NCBI GenBank assembly: GCA_044230315.1
Contig: JBGARJ010000002.1
Span: forward strand, 186,001 to 250,000
Length of the DNA: 64,000 nt
Direction: 5' to 3'
From: M3007 sp044230315
GTDB lineage: Bacteria; Bacteroidota; Bacteroidia; Chitinophagales; Saprospiraceae
The position numbers and the translations under genes are program-made. The notes beneath the pieces are model-generated. The model searched no databases. It was not told the DNA's origin and saw nothing but the letters and a program-made list of their open reading frames with translations. Shown one piece after another: positions 41,035 through 49,723 of the stretch. The stretch's first letter is position 1. The number at the start of each line of letters is the position of its first letter.

Positions 41035-41898
41035 TCAGCAAAGGACGTCTTCGCGCACAAATTCGAGCACGGTTTCGATGGCTTCCGGCGCTGTGAGGCC
41101 GTGCCCGTATCCTTCCGTGAGGAGCAAACGCGCCCCTGGCCAGGCCTGGTGCAGGATTTCGCTTTCGCGAAATGGCGTCACGCGGTCGTGCCGGTCGTGA
41201 AGGAGCAGTGTGTCGATAGTACCCAGTTTTTCGGCCATGCGGGCCAGCGAATAATGGGCGATGCGCGCGCCGGTCACGCGTTCGATATGGGTGTCGAGGG
41301 CGGCCATCAGCCGTTGGCTGGCGCCGGTGGAATCACGGGCGTTGTCCATGATTGTCTGCAGCGCGCTGAAGGAGGCCAGGATAACCGCCCGTTTGGGTCG
41401 CAGCGCCGGGCTGATGGTTCCCATAGCCCAGATACTGGATGCGCCACCTACGGAATGGCCGATGATCGTTTCAACAGGGCCAAAGCGCTGGAGCAAAGCC
41501 CGCAGGACATCGGCGTATTTCAGCATGGTGAACCGCCGCCCGGCCGAACGCCCGTGCGCGGGGGCGTCTACGGCAATCACCTGGTAACCGGCCTGAACCA
41601 GGGGCGGCGCGATTTTGCGCCAACGACCGGCCTGGCTTTCCCAGCCGTGAGCCAGCAGTATCACAGGACCTCGAAAGCCCCAGTGATAAACGGCAACCTT
41701 CATTCCGTTCACCGTTTCATAGTGCAGATCAGCCGTAGCCAGGAATCCTTCCTCCTCGACTTTCGGGTGTTTACGGCGGGGAAGGCCAAACAAATAAAAG
41801 GCAATGTGTGCAGCAAGTTTAGGCGCCACAAGGGCTAGACCATTGAGTACAGCGCCAAGCAGGCGGGCGGGGGACAGGGACTTAGTTCTCTTGCTCAT
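41035..41898 (-). CDS. Alpha/beta hydrolase
   Basis: The protein has 287 residues. It contains an oxyanion-region LLAHGWESQAGRW, the nucleophile elbow GHSVGG near residue 148, the acid in LLLHDRHDRVTP and the catalytic His in GYGHG. An N-terminal hydrophobic segment (about residues 15-40) may anchor it. It lies 7 bp after the TetR regulator gene and is likely co-transcribed and autoregulated with it. The substrate is unknown. Confidence 0.9.
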   Translation of the reverse strand: MSKRTKSLSPARLLGAVLNGLALVAPKLAAHIAFYLFGLPRRKHPKVEEEGFLATADLHYETVNGMKVAVYHWGFRGPVILLAHGWESQAGRWRKIAPPLVQAGYQVIAVDAPAHGRSAGRRFTMLKYADVLRALLQRFGPVETIIGHSVGGASSIWAMGTISPALRPKRAVILASFSALQTIMDNARDSTGASQRLMAALDTHIERVTGARIAHYSLARMAEKLGTIDTLLLHDRHDRVTPFRESEILHQAWPGARLLLTEGYGHGLTAPEAIETVLEFVREDVLC

Positions 41899-41905
41899 GA
41901 AATGA

Positions 41906-42475
41906 TTAGACCGCTACCGGGGTGAGAAGGTTGTTAATCGTGCGTTGAATGAAAGACTCCAGGTGGTGTTCCTCCCCGGTTATTTTGTAAAACAACACAG
42001 CGCCTTCATACTCCATGATCAGGCGCTGGGCTTCGGTTTTGGCCTGTTCGGCGGGAATTCGTTCGGCGAGGATGCGTTCGACCACGGTCGCCCAGTCGCG
42101 CATAGCCGTTTGCAGCACTTCGTTGAATAAACCCTCCCGGCTGGTTTCCAGCGCGATGTTGGCAAAGAAACAGCCCCGGCGGTGCAGCGTGGCGAGTTTT
42201 TTATGCCGGCGCAGTAATTTCTCGAGGCGCTGCTCGGGGGGCAGATCGGTTTCGTCGCCGACCGCCAGCACGTACTGATGGAATTGCTCCAGGGCAAACT
42301 CCATTACCCGGCGCATCAGGTCTTCCTTGGTGGGGTAGTGGTGGTAAAGCCCGGCCTTCTGCAAACCCGTGGCCGTAGCCAGGTTCTGCATACTGGTGTT
42401 GTAGTACCCGTTGAGGTGAAATTCTTCCCAACAGCGCAGGAGAAAATCGGTTTTTTCAATTTTTTGTACGGGCAT
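41906..42475 (-). CDS. TetR/AcrR family transcriptional regulator
   Basis: The protein has 189 residues. The N-terminal helix-turn-helix is visible (GYYNTSMQNLATATGLQKAGLYHHYPTKEDL, about residues 19-49) and the variable ligand-binding half resembles TetR_C of the YcdC/AcuR type (RRGCFFANIALE). The palindrome 55 bp upstream (42531-42546) is a good operator for it. It probably represses itself and the hydrolase gene downstream. Confidence 0.92.
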   Translation of the reverse strand: MPVQKIEKTDFLLRCWEEFHLNGYYNTSMQNLATATGLQKAGLYHHYPTKEDLMRRVMEFALEQFHQYVLAVGDETDLPPEQRLEKLLRRHKKLATLHRRGCFFANIALETSREGLFNEVLQTAMRDWATVVERILAERIPAEQAKTEAQRLIMEYEGAVLFYKITGEEHHLESFIQRTINNLLTPVAV

Positions 42476-42522
42476 ATGCTAAGGTAGCGTTTATAAAAAT
42501 AAGAAAATCAGCCTTTTAGAAT

Positions 42523-42550
42523 ATTTTACCTACCGAATGGTCGGTAAAAT
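42523..42550. promoter_or_regulatory. Palindromic operator for the TetR regulator
   Basis: Inner arms TACCGA (42531-42536) and TCGGTA (42541-42546) surround ATGG. Outer arms ATTTTACC (42523-42530) and GGTAAAAT (42543-42550) overlap them. ACCGA-N4-TCGGT palindromes are typical TetR-family sites. Confidence 0.7.
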
Positions 42551-42689
42551 TACGATGTTTTTAGAACAGTGCAAATTTTTTGTTTCTGCCCGAGCGAATA
42601 TGTTAATTGAGGGTAGGGGACAGGCGCCTACCCTGTCGGCGGTATTTTTGGGTGCGACCGCAGAATTGTCAGTCAAATGTCATTTTGAT

Positions 42690-42722
42690 TTTGCTATTTT
42701 AGGACAGATTCTCCTACCTTTG
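42690..42722 (+). promoter_or_regulatory. Promoter of the multiheme cytochrome locus
   Basis: TTTG at 42690-42693, a 21-bp spacer and TACCTTTG at 42715-42722 match the Bacteroidota consensus. The first ATG is 25 bp further at 42748. A GGGTAGG/CCTACCC hairpin lies upstream at 42611-42633. Confidence 0.72.
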
Positions 42723-42747
42723 CTTTCAACCAATTTCCGATTTAATC

Positions 42748-43617
42748 ATGTCACCCGCAACGCATCGAATTTACGTTTCGACGCTGGTAAGCATTGTCGT
42801 TTTGACGACGGTATTCCTGTCCTATATCGGAATGTCGTATTATTCTACCAGCCTTGAAGAACGGTTTTACCACCCTGATCATGCATTTTTTAAGCCAAGT
42901 GGCCCGTTCGGCCACGGGTTGGGTATTATCGGCACCTTGCTGATCCTGATCGGGGTATTTTCCTACATCGCCCGGAAAAGATATAAGTCCCTAGCCCGTT
43001 TCGGCCGCTTGAAGTACTGGCTGGAGTTCCACATTTTTTTGTGCACGCTGGGACCGGTGATGATTTTGTTCCACACGGCATTCAAATTTGGCGGCATCGT
43101 TTCGGTCAGTTTTTGGAGCATGGTAGCGGTGGTGGCCAGCGGGGTCATTGGCCGGTTCATTTACATCCAGATACCCCGAACCATTGAAGGAAGAGAAATG
43201 AGCCTGCAAGAAATCGATGCCTTAAAAAGCAATTTGAGTGAAATATTGAAGGGTACTTACGGGTTGGATGACGCCAGTTATCATAATATCCTGGCGGCCA
43301 CACGGGTGATTCCCAGGGCAGCGGGAGGGGGAATGCTCGCACGGATGGTGCAAAAATATTTTGCCGACCGGAATACGGTCAAAGGTGTTAAATATATGCT
43401 CCGCGGCAACAACTTATCCAGTGCCGACGTGAAGAAAGTCTCCCAACTCATCCGAAACGAAATCTCCTTAAACAACCGGATCGAACGGTTGCAGACCATG
43501 CAGAATCTGTTCAAATATTGGCACGTGGCCCATTTGCCTTTTGCCATTATCATGCTGATCATCATGGTCGTTCATGTGGGGGTTACGCTTGCTCTTGGGT
43601 ACCGATGGATTTTTTAA
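42748..43617 (+). CDS. Membrane cytochrome b-like electron transfer protein
   Basis: The protein has 289 residues and about five membrane helices (roughly residues 11-30, 55-75, 92-110, 115-138 and 262-285). His occurs in helices at positions suited to heme b: H56, H95, H109, H259, H262 and H276. A cytoplasmic or periplasmic loop of about 120 residues separates helices 4 and 5. It starts the cytochrome locus, 9 bp before the ferredoxin-flavoprotein gene, with which it probably forms a complex. By position it would move electrons between the quinone pool or the flavoprotein and the periplasmic cytochromes. The family assignment is by helix/His pattern only. Confidence 0.7.
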   Translation: MSPATHRIYVSTLVSIVVLTTVFLSYIGMSYYSTSLEERFYHPDHAFFKPSGPFGHGLGIIGTLLILIGVFSYIARKRYKSLARFGRLKYWLEFHIFLCTLGPVMILFHTAFKFGGIVSVSFWSMVAVVASGVIGRFIYIQIPRTIEGREMSLQEIDALKSNLSEILKGTYGLDDASYHNILAATRVIPRAAGGGMLARMVQKYFADRNTVKGVKYMLRGNNLSSADVKKVSQLIRNEISLNNRIERLQTMQNLFKYWHVAHLPFAIIMLIIMVVHVGVTLALGYRWIF

Positions 43618-43626
43618 TCTTAACAA

Positions 43627-44952
43627 ATGTTGTCAGAACAAATTGTAATCTACGCAATTGTTCTTCTTGTCTGCGCCGCCATCGTTTTTATCTACCTTCG
43701 AAAGCTGAGCAAAGCCTCGAAGGTGGTCGAAGCAAAAATTGAAAAAGCAAAACAGGAAGGACTGCACGAGCCGGTATCGTTGCATCCGGTTATCGATCTG
43801 AATACCTGCATTAAAAGCGGGGCCTGCGTGGCGGTCTGCCCGGAAAAAGATATTCTGGGGATCATTCATGGCCGGGCTACGCTGATCAATGCGTCCCATT
43901 GCGTCGGTCACGGCGCGTGTTTCCACAACTGTCCCGTGGAAGCCATTTCCCTGGTCATAGGCACCGAAAAAAGAGGCGTGGACCTGCCACACGTCAACCA
44001 GGAATTCGAAACCAACGTGCCCGGTATTTACATTGCCGGCGAGCTCGGCGGCATGGGGCTGATCAAAAACAGCGTGGAGCAAGGCCAGGCTGCCGTAGAG
44101 AACATCGTGCGCACGGGCTTTAAGAAAGATGCCTCCACCTACGATCTGGTCATCATCGGCGCCGGGCCGGCCGGCATTTCTGCCACGCTTACCGCTAAAA
44201 AATACGGCTTAAATTTTCTTACCCTCGAACAGGATACCCTGGGCGGCACGGTATATTCCTTCCCCCGGTCCAAGATCGTTATGACGGCCCCCATGGACCT
44301 GCCTTTGCACGGCAGGGTAAAACTATACGATACCAGCAAGACCGAGTTGCTCCAACTCTGGCAAACCGTTTTGGCCGAAAATAACATTACCATTACGGAA
44401 AACACCAAAGTTGATAGCATCGAACCGGAAGGCGATCATTTTCTGCTGCATACCAACCGCGGCGACACCGTAAAGGCTAAAAAAGTACTGCTGGCCATCG
44501 GCCGGCGCGGAACACCGCGAAAATTGGGCGTGCCGGGCGAAGCGCTCGAAAAGGTAGCCTACCGGTTGTTGGAACCCGAGCGGATCCAGCAAAAAAATGT
44601 AATGGTGGTAGGCGGCGGCGATTCGGCGATCGAAGCGGCGCTTTCGCTGGCCGAGCAGAATAACGTGGTGCTGTCGTACCGGAGTGAAGCCTTTAGCCGC
44701 CTGAAACCCAAAAACCGGGACAACCTGAATGCGGCGCTTCAACACGGTTCGCTACAGGTCAAATACAAATCCAATCTGGTTAAAATAGAACAGGATAAAG
44801 CTGTCCTGGCTTCGGAAGAAGAAGGACAGCTAGTCCTGGATAACGACCTGGTTTACATTTTCGCCGGTGGGGAATTGCCTACCGAATTTCTAAAGAAAGC
44901 AGGGGTAGAGATCACTAAACGATTTGGATATACCATGAAGAAACACCGATAA
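43627..44952 (+). CDS. Membrane-anchored ferredoxin-like, TrxR-like flavoprotein
   Basis: The protein has 441 residues. One N-terminal membrane helix (7-24) is followed by two ferredoxin-like motifs, CIKSGACVAVCP (C61, C67, C71) and CVGHGACFHNCP (C92, C98, C102). Each has the usual second Cys replaced, by Ser64 and His95. Residues 127-160 (TNVPGIYIAGELGGMGLI..) look like the C-terminal FAD motif of thioredoxin reductases but come before the FAD GAGPAG (178-183) and the NAD(P) GGGDSA (329-334). The redox CxxC of thioredoxin reductase is absent. The protein is expected to oxidise NAD(P)H or the reverse, exchanging electrons with the cytochrome b-like partner. The gap to the first multiheme gene is 25 bp. 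Confidence 0.85.
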   Translation: MLSEQIVIYAIVLLVCAAIVFIYLRKLSKASKVVEAKIEKAKQEGLHEPVSLHPVIDLNTCIKSGACVAVCPEKDILGIIHGRATLINASHCVGHGACFHNCPVEAISLVIGTEKRGVDLPHVNQEFETNVPGIYIAGELGGMGLIKNSVEQGQAAVENIVRTGFKKDASTYDLVIIGAGPAGISATLTAKKYGLNFLTLEQDTLGGTVYSFPRSKIVMTAPMDLPLHGRVKLYDTSKTELLQLWQTVLAENNITITENTKVDSIEPEGDHFLLHTNRGDTVKAKKVLLAIGRRGTPRKLGVPGEALEKVAYRLLEPERIQQKNVMVVGGGDSAIEAALSLAEQNNVVLSYRSEAFSRLKPKNRDNLNAALQHGSLQVKYKSNLVKIEQDKAVLASEEEGQLVLDNDLVYIFAGGELPTEFLKKAGVEITKRFGYTMKKHR

Positions 44953-44977
44953 TCACTGTATTCTAAACGCGCTCCAG

Positions 44978-46819
44978 TTGAAATTTACGATCCTCCATAT
45001 AGCAGTACTGCTGGTCTTCTGTTCTCTGAAGGCGGCGGCGCAACTGTCGCCCGGTGATTTGGCGAAGCCGCACGCCGACCTGGAGGGGGTTTTCAACTGT
45101 ACCAAATGCCACGACCTGGGCAATAAAGTCACCAACGATAAATGCCTGTCGTGCCATAAAGAGATCAAAACCCGGCTCGACCGCGGCAACGGTTTTCACG
45201 CCTCGCGCGAGGCCAAAGGCAAAGACTGTACGGCCTGCCACAGCGACCACCACGGCCGGAATTTCCAGATGGTCCATTTTGACCAGAAGAAATTTAACCA
45301 TACGCTGACCGGCTACGAACTGAAAGGCGCGCATGCGGCGGCAGATTGCCGGAAATGCCATAAACCCGATTACATAGACGACGCCGGCCTGAAAAAAAGA
45401 AGCGATACCTTTTTGGGCCTTACGCAGGAATGTAAAACCTGCCACAAGGATGCCCACCAGGGCACGCTCTCCAACGATTGCGCCCGGTGCCATACTACCG
45501 ATGCGTTTGCGCCGGCCCGGAATTTTGACCACAATAAAACCGATTTTGCCCTGCTGGGTCAGCACAAAACCGTGGGGTGCGCCGAGTGCCACAAAAAAGA
45601 ACCGCGCAATGGGGCTGTCTTCCAGAAGTTTGCGGGGGTGTCCTTTAAGAATTGCAACAGTTGCCATACTGATCCGCACAATTCCAACCTCGGCAACAAC
45701 TGCAAAACCTGCCACGTCGAGACCTCCTTCACCGCGCTGAGCGGCTTGTCGAGGTTCAACCACAACGAAACGCACTTCCCGTTAAAAGGCAAACACCTGC
45801 AACTCGACTGCGCCCGCTGCCACACCATGAACGCCACTCCCGTCGCAATTTTTCAGGACCGGCCCGGCACCCGGCCCAGCGACTGCGCCAGCTGCCACCG
45901 GGACGTGCACGACAATAAATTCGGACCCTACTGTGCCGAATGCCACAATGAAAAATCGTTCGGGATGCAGGGGCAGAACACCCTGGAAAAATTCAACCAC
46001 AATCTGACCGGTTTTGAATTGACCGGGAAACACGAGGGCCTGGATTGCAAGAAATGCCACAAAAGCGGCAATTTTCTCGATCCCCTGCCGCACTTCACCT
46101 GCGATGCCTGCCACCAGGATTACCACGAAGGCCAAATGGCCTCCATCCTGGGCATCAGCCCCGATTGCAACAGGTGCCACACGGTGTATGGTTTTGAAAA
46201 TAGCTCGTACTCTATTGCCGAGCACAACAAGACCAAATTCAAACTGGAAGGCGCGCACATGGCTACGCCGTGTTTTGCCTGCCACAAAAAGGAAGCGGAA
46301 AAGTGGAAATTCAAAAATATCGGCGAACGCTGCGTGGATTGCCACACGGATGTGCACATTGGGTTTATCGATCCCAAATTCTACCCGGAGCGTTCGTGCG
46401 ACCGCTGTCACGTCACGGAAAGTTGGGTAGAGAACCGCTTTGACCACAACCAGACCAAGTTCAAATTACTGGGCGCTCATGCCGCGCAAAATTGCATGGC
46501 CTGCCACGGGAAAGACGACGGCGGCAAACTGCCGCAGCGCTACCAAAAATTCGCCGGCATGGAAACAGCCTGTACTGCATGCCATAAAAACGTACACGAC
46601 AATCAATTTGAAAAAGACGGGATCACGGATTGCCTGCGCTGCCACGCTTTTGAAAACTGGAAGGCCGGCAAATTCAACCACAATAAAGCCGCGTTCAAAC
46701 TGGAAGGCAAACACGCCTCCGTTGCCTGCGCCGCCTGTCATAAACAAGTGGAAATGCACGGCGAATTGGTTGTTCAATATAAGTTAAAACGCTTTGAATG
46801 TATAGACTGCCACCAGTGA
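44978..46819 (+). CDS. Multiheme cytochrome c, 23 CXXCH motifs
   Basis: The protein has 613 residues and starts at TTG 44978, which begins a clear signal peptide ending in KAAAQ; no ATG is available before it. I count 23 CXXCH motifs, one per about 26 residues, all of the plain CXXCH type. Many extra His in patterns such as FNHN, GAHAA and GKH supply likely second axial ligands, so bis-His hemes are expected. There is no T9SS domain or lipobox, so the protein is periplasmic unless exported otherwise. The last heme motif (CIDCH) overlaps the start of the next gene by 22 bp. It is less regular than its two neighbours and probably forms the periplasmic link of the chain. Confidence 0.9.
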   Translation: MKFTILHIAVLLVFCSLKAAAQLSPGDLAKPHADLEGVFNCTKCHDLGNKVTNDKCLSCHKEIKTRLDRGNGFHASREAKGKDCTACHSDHHGRNFQMVHFDQKKFNHTLTGYELKGAHAAADCRKCHKPDYIDDAGLKKRSDTFLGLTQECKTCHKDAHQGTLSNDCARCHTTDAFAPARNFDHNKTDFALLGQHKTVGCAECHKKEPRNGAVFQKFAGVSFKNCNSCHTDPHNSNLGNNCKTCHVETSFTALSGLSRFNHNETHFPLKGKHLQLDCARCHTMNATPVAIFQDRPGTRPSDCASCHRDVHDNKFGPYCAECHNEKSFGMQGQNTLEKFNHNLTGFELTGKHEGLDCKKCHKSGNFLDPLPHFTCDACHQDYHEGQMASILGISPDCNRCHTVYGFENSSYSIAEHNKTKFKLEGAHMATPCFACHKKEAEKWKFKNIGERCVDCHTDVHIGFIDPKFYPERSCDRCHVTESWVENRFDHNQTKFKLLGAHAAQNCMACHGKDDGGKLPQRYQKFAGMETACTACHKNVHDNQFEKDGITDCLRCHAFENWKAGKFNHNKAAFKLEGKHASVACAACHKQVEMHGELVVQYKLKRFECIDCHQ

Positions 46820-49632
46820 TCGGGTTTTTAGTGCTGGCGGTCGGAGCGTTTGCTCAATCGCCGCATGGGGCCAACTTTAAGGTCAATTGCGCCGCCTGCC
46901 ATACCTCGGCGGGGTGGGAGATCCCGTACGACGCCTGGGACCGGAACGGCCCGGTGTTTTCGCGTGTTACGGGCTGGCGTATCGGCTGGGATACGATGGG
47001 GTTTGATCACAATAAAACCAATTTTCCGCTCCAGGGGCAGCACACCCGGGTCGATTGCCGGAGCTGCCACGAAACCCTGGTGTTCTCCGATGCCAAAACC
47101 GGCTGTATTTCCTGTCATACGGACATGCACAAGGGAACGGTCGGGACGGATTGCGCCCGCTGCCACACGACGAACAACTGGCTGGTGGACAACATTGCCG
47201 AATTGCACCAGGACAACGGCTTCCCGCTGCTGGGCGCACACGCCCTGGCCAATTGCACCGATTGTCATAAATCGGAATCGGCGCTTCAGTTTAACCGGAT
47301 CGGGAATGCCTGCATCAATTGCCATGCGAGCGATTACGCAACCACAGCCAATCCGGACCACAAAAACGCCGGATTTTCCACCAACTGCGTGGATTGCCAC
47401 GACGTCACCCGCTTCGATTGGAACACCAGTAAAATAAACCACGACTTTTTCCCGCTTACCAAAGGGCATGAAATTGCCGATTGCGCTAAATGCCATACCG
47501 GGGGGAATTATGCGAACACGAGCCCGGAATGTATTTCCTGCCATAAAACCGATTACGACGCCTCGGTCAATCCCAGCCATACGGTATTACATTTTTCTCA
47601 AAATTGCGTGGATTGCCATACAACGGATCTGAACTGGATGCCGGCAAAATTCGCCCAACATGATGCGGCGTATTTCCCGATCTATAGCGGCACGCACCAG
47701 GGAACCTGGAACCAGTGCGCCGACTGCCACAACAATCCATCCGACTTTGGGGAATTCACCTGTACCAGTTGCCATACCAACCCCACCACAGACAACCAGC
47801 ACAACGGCGTAAACGGCTATACGTACAACAGTCCGGCTTGCCTGGCGTGTCACCCGAGCGGAAGTGCGACCGATGTGTTTGACCACAGCAAAACGAATTT
47901 TCCCCTGACGGGCGCGCACGTTGCCGTGAATTGCACCCAGTGCCATACCACGGGTTATGCCGGCACGCCAACGGATTGCGCGAGTTGCCATACGACTGAT
48001 TTCAACCAATCTTCCAATCCCAACCACGTCGCACTCGGCATTCCGAAAGATTGCGCAAGTTGTCATACGACCGCTGGCTGGTCGCCGGCCAGTTTTGCCA
48101 TCCACAACAATTATTATCCACTCAACGGTGCGCATGCGACCATTGCCAATGAGTGCGCCACCTGCCATAAAGGCAATTACACCAACACGCCGAACACCTG
48201 TGCGGGCTGTCATACGCCGGACTACAACCAAACGACCAATCCGAACCACGCGGCGGCGAAATTCCCGACCGATTGCAAGACTTGTCACAACGAGACTACC
48301 TGGGTGCCGTCGACATTTGACCACAACAGTTTTTATCCACTGAATGGCGCGCACGCTGCGATTGCAAAGGATTGCAACACCTGCCACAACGGCAACTACA
48401 CCAACACACCGAATACCTGTGCGGGCTGTCATACGCCGGATTACAACCAGACGACCAATCCGAACCATGCGGCGGCGAAATTCCCCACCGATTGCAAGAG
48501 TTGCCACAGTGAAACGGCCTGGACGCCGGCCACGTTTGACCATGACGGGCAATATTTCCCCATTTACAGCGGGGCGCACAAAGGCGAATGGAACCAGTGT
48601 GCGGATTGCCATACCAATCCGTCCAATTACGCCGAGTTCACCTGCACCACTTGTCACGCCAATCCGCAAACGAACAATCAGCACACAGGCGTAAACGGGT
48701 ACACCTACAACAGTTCCGCCTGCCTGGCCTGCCACCCCACTGGCAGCGCCGCCAATGTGTTTGATCACAACAGCACTAAGTTTCCGCTGACCGGCGCCCA
48801 CAAAACCACCGGCTGCATGGAGTGCCATACTACGGGATTTGCCGGTACCCCGACGGAATGTGCGGCCTGCCATACCCCGGATTTCAACCTGAGCACCAAC
48901 CCCAACCACGTAGCCCTGGCGATCCCGAAAGATTGCGCCGGTTGCCATACGACCAATGCCTGGGCGCCGGCTACGTTTGCCATCCACAGCAACTACTATG
49001 CGCTCAACGGCGCCCATGCACTCATAGCCAACGAATGCGCTACGTGCCACAAAGGCAATTACAACAATACGCCGAACACGTGTGCGGGCTGTCATATCGA
49101 CGACTACAACCAGACGACCAACCCCAACCACGTTACGGCGAAGTTCCCGACCGATTGCAAAACCTGTCACAGCGAGACGGCCTGGGTGCCATCCACCTTT
49201 AATCATAGCACGGTGTACCCCCTGAATGGGGCGCATGCGACTATCGCCTGCAGTGCCTGCCACAAAAACGGAAACTACAACACTCCGCCTCCGACAACCT
49301 GCGTCGGTTGCCACCAGGCGGAATACAACCAAACGACCAACCCCAACCACGCGGCAGCGGGGTTCCCGACGACTTGTAAGGATTGTCACAGCGAAACGGC
49401 CTGGACGCCAGCCACGTTCAACCATGACGGCATGTATTTCCCCATTTATAGCGGCAAACACAAAGGGAAATGGGACCAGTGTACCGACTGCCATACCACG
49501 GCCGGGAATTACGCCCAGTTCAGTTGTACCGTTTGTCATACCAATCCGCAGACCAACAACAATCACCAGGGCGTGTCAGGCTATTCCTATTCGAGTCCGG
49601 CCTGCTATTCCTGTCACCCAAAAGGAAATTGA
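46798..49632 (+). CDS. Multiheme cytochrome c, 37 CXXCH motifs
   Basis: The protein has 944 residues. ATG 46798 lies inside the end of the preceding gene and begins a signal peptide (MYRLPPVIG.. to AFAQ). I count 37 CXXCH motifs. The architecture is a 9-heme N-terminal region; a 6-heme module marked by FPIYSGTH and VNGYTYNSPACLACHP; two 3-heme units of 73-74 residues; a second 6-heme module; two more 3-heme units; and a 4-heme end module. Each 3-heme unit carries three extra His (in FDHN or IHNN, NGAH and NPNH), which fits bis-His ligation. There is no sorting domain. It is the shorter paralogue of the next gene and may be electron-conducting along its length. Confidence 0.92.
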   Translation: MYRLPPVIGFLVLAVGAFAQSPHGANFKVNCAACHTSAGWEIPYDAWDRNGPVFSRVTGWRIGWDTMGFDHNKTNFPLQGQHTRVDCRSCHETLVFSDAKTGCISCHTDMHKGTVGTDCARCHTTNNWLVDNIAELHQDNGFPLLGAHALANCTDCHKSESALQFNRIGNACINCHASDYATTANPDHKNAGFSTNCVDCHDVTRFDWNTSKINHDFFPLTKGHEIADCAKCHTGGNYANTSPECISCHKTDYDASVNPSHTVLHFSQNCVDCHTTDLNWMPAKFAQHDAAYFPIYSGTHQGTWNQCADCHNNPSDFGEFTCTSCHTNPTTDNQHNGVNGYTYNSPACLACHPSGSATDVFDHSKTNFPLTGAHVAVNCTQCHTTGYAGTPTDCASCHTTDFNQSSNPNHVALGIPKDCASCHTTAGWSPASFAIHNNYYPLNGAHATIANECATCHKGNYTNTPNTCAGCHTPDYNQTTNPNHAAAKFPTDCKTCHNETTWVPSTFDHNSFYPLNGAHAAIAKDCNTCHNGNYTNTPNTCAGCHTPDYNQTTNPNHAAAKFPTDCKSCHSETAWTPATFDHDGQYFPIYSGAHKGEWNQCADCHTNPSNYAEFTCTTCHANPQTNNQHTGVNGYTYNSSACLACHPTGSAANVFDHNSTKFPLTGAHKTTGCMECHTTGFAGTPTECAACHTPDFNLSTNPNHVALAIPKDCAGCHTTNAWAPATFAIHSNYYALNGAHALIANECATCHKGNYNNTPNTCAGCHIDDYNQTTNPNHVTAKFPTDCKTCHSETAWVPSTFNHSTVYPLNGAHATIACSACHKNGNYNTPPPTTCVGCHQAEYNQTTNPNHAAAGFPTTCKDCHSETAWTPATFNHDGMYFPIYSGKHKGKWDQCTDCHTTAGNYAQFSCTVCHTNPQTNNNHQGVSGYSYSSPACYSCHPKGN

Positions 49633-49723
49633 AAATGACAGAATTTTATTGATTTTTTCTATCTTTAATCGAAAACGAAAATACATGGTATTGTAATTAC
49701 TCATTCAAGATTATACGCTTCGA

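Noticed and set aside
42611..42633. GGGTAGG/CCTACCC hairpin as a riboswitch upstream of the cytochrome locus
   Set aside because: It lies before the predicted promoter (42690-42722), so it would not be in the transcript; there is no further structure.
47587..49566. A 659-codon open frame on the minus strand, and similar long minus-strand frames to 55.8 kb
   Set aside because: They mirror the repeat structure of the cytochrome genes on the plus strand, have no signal or family motif, and are the expected shadow of low-complexity coding repeats.
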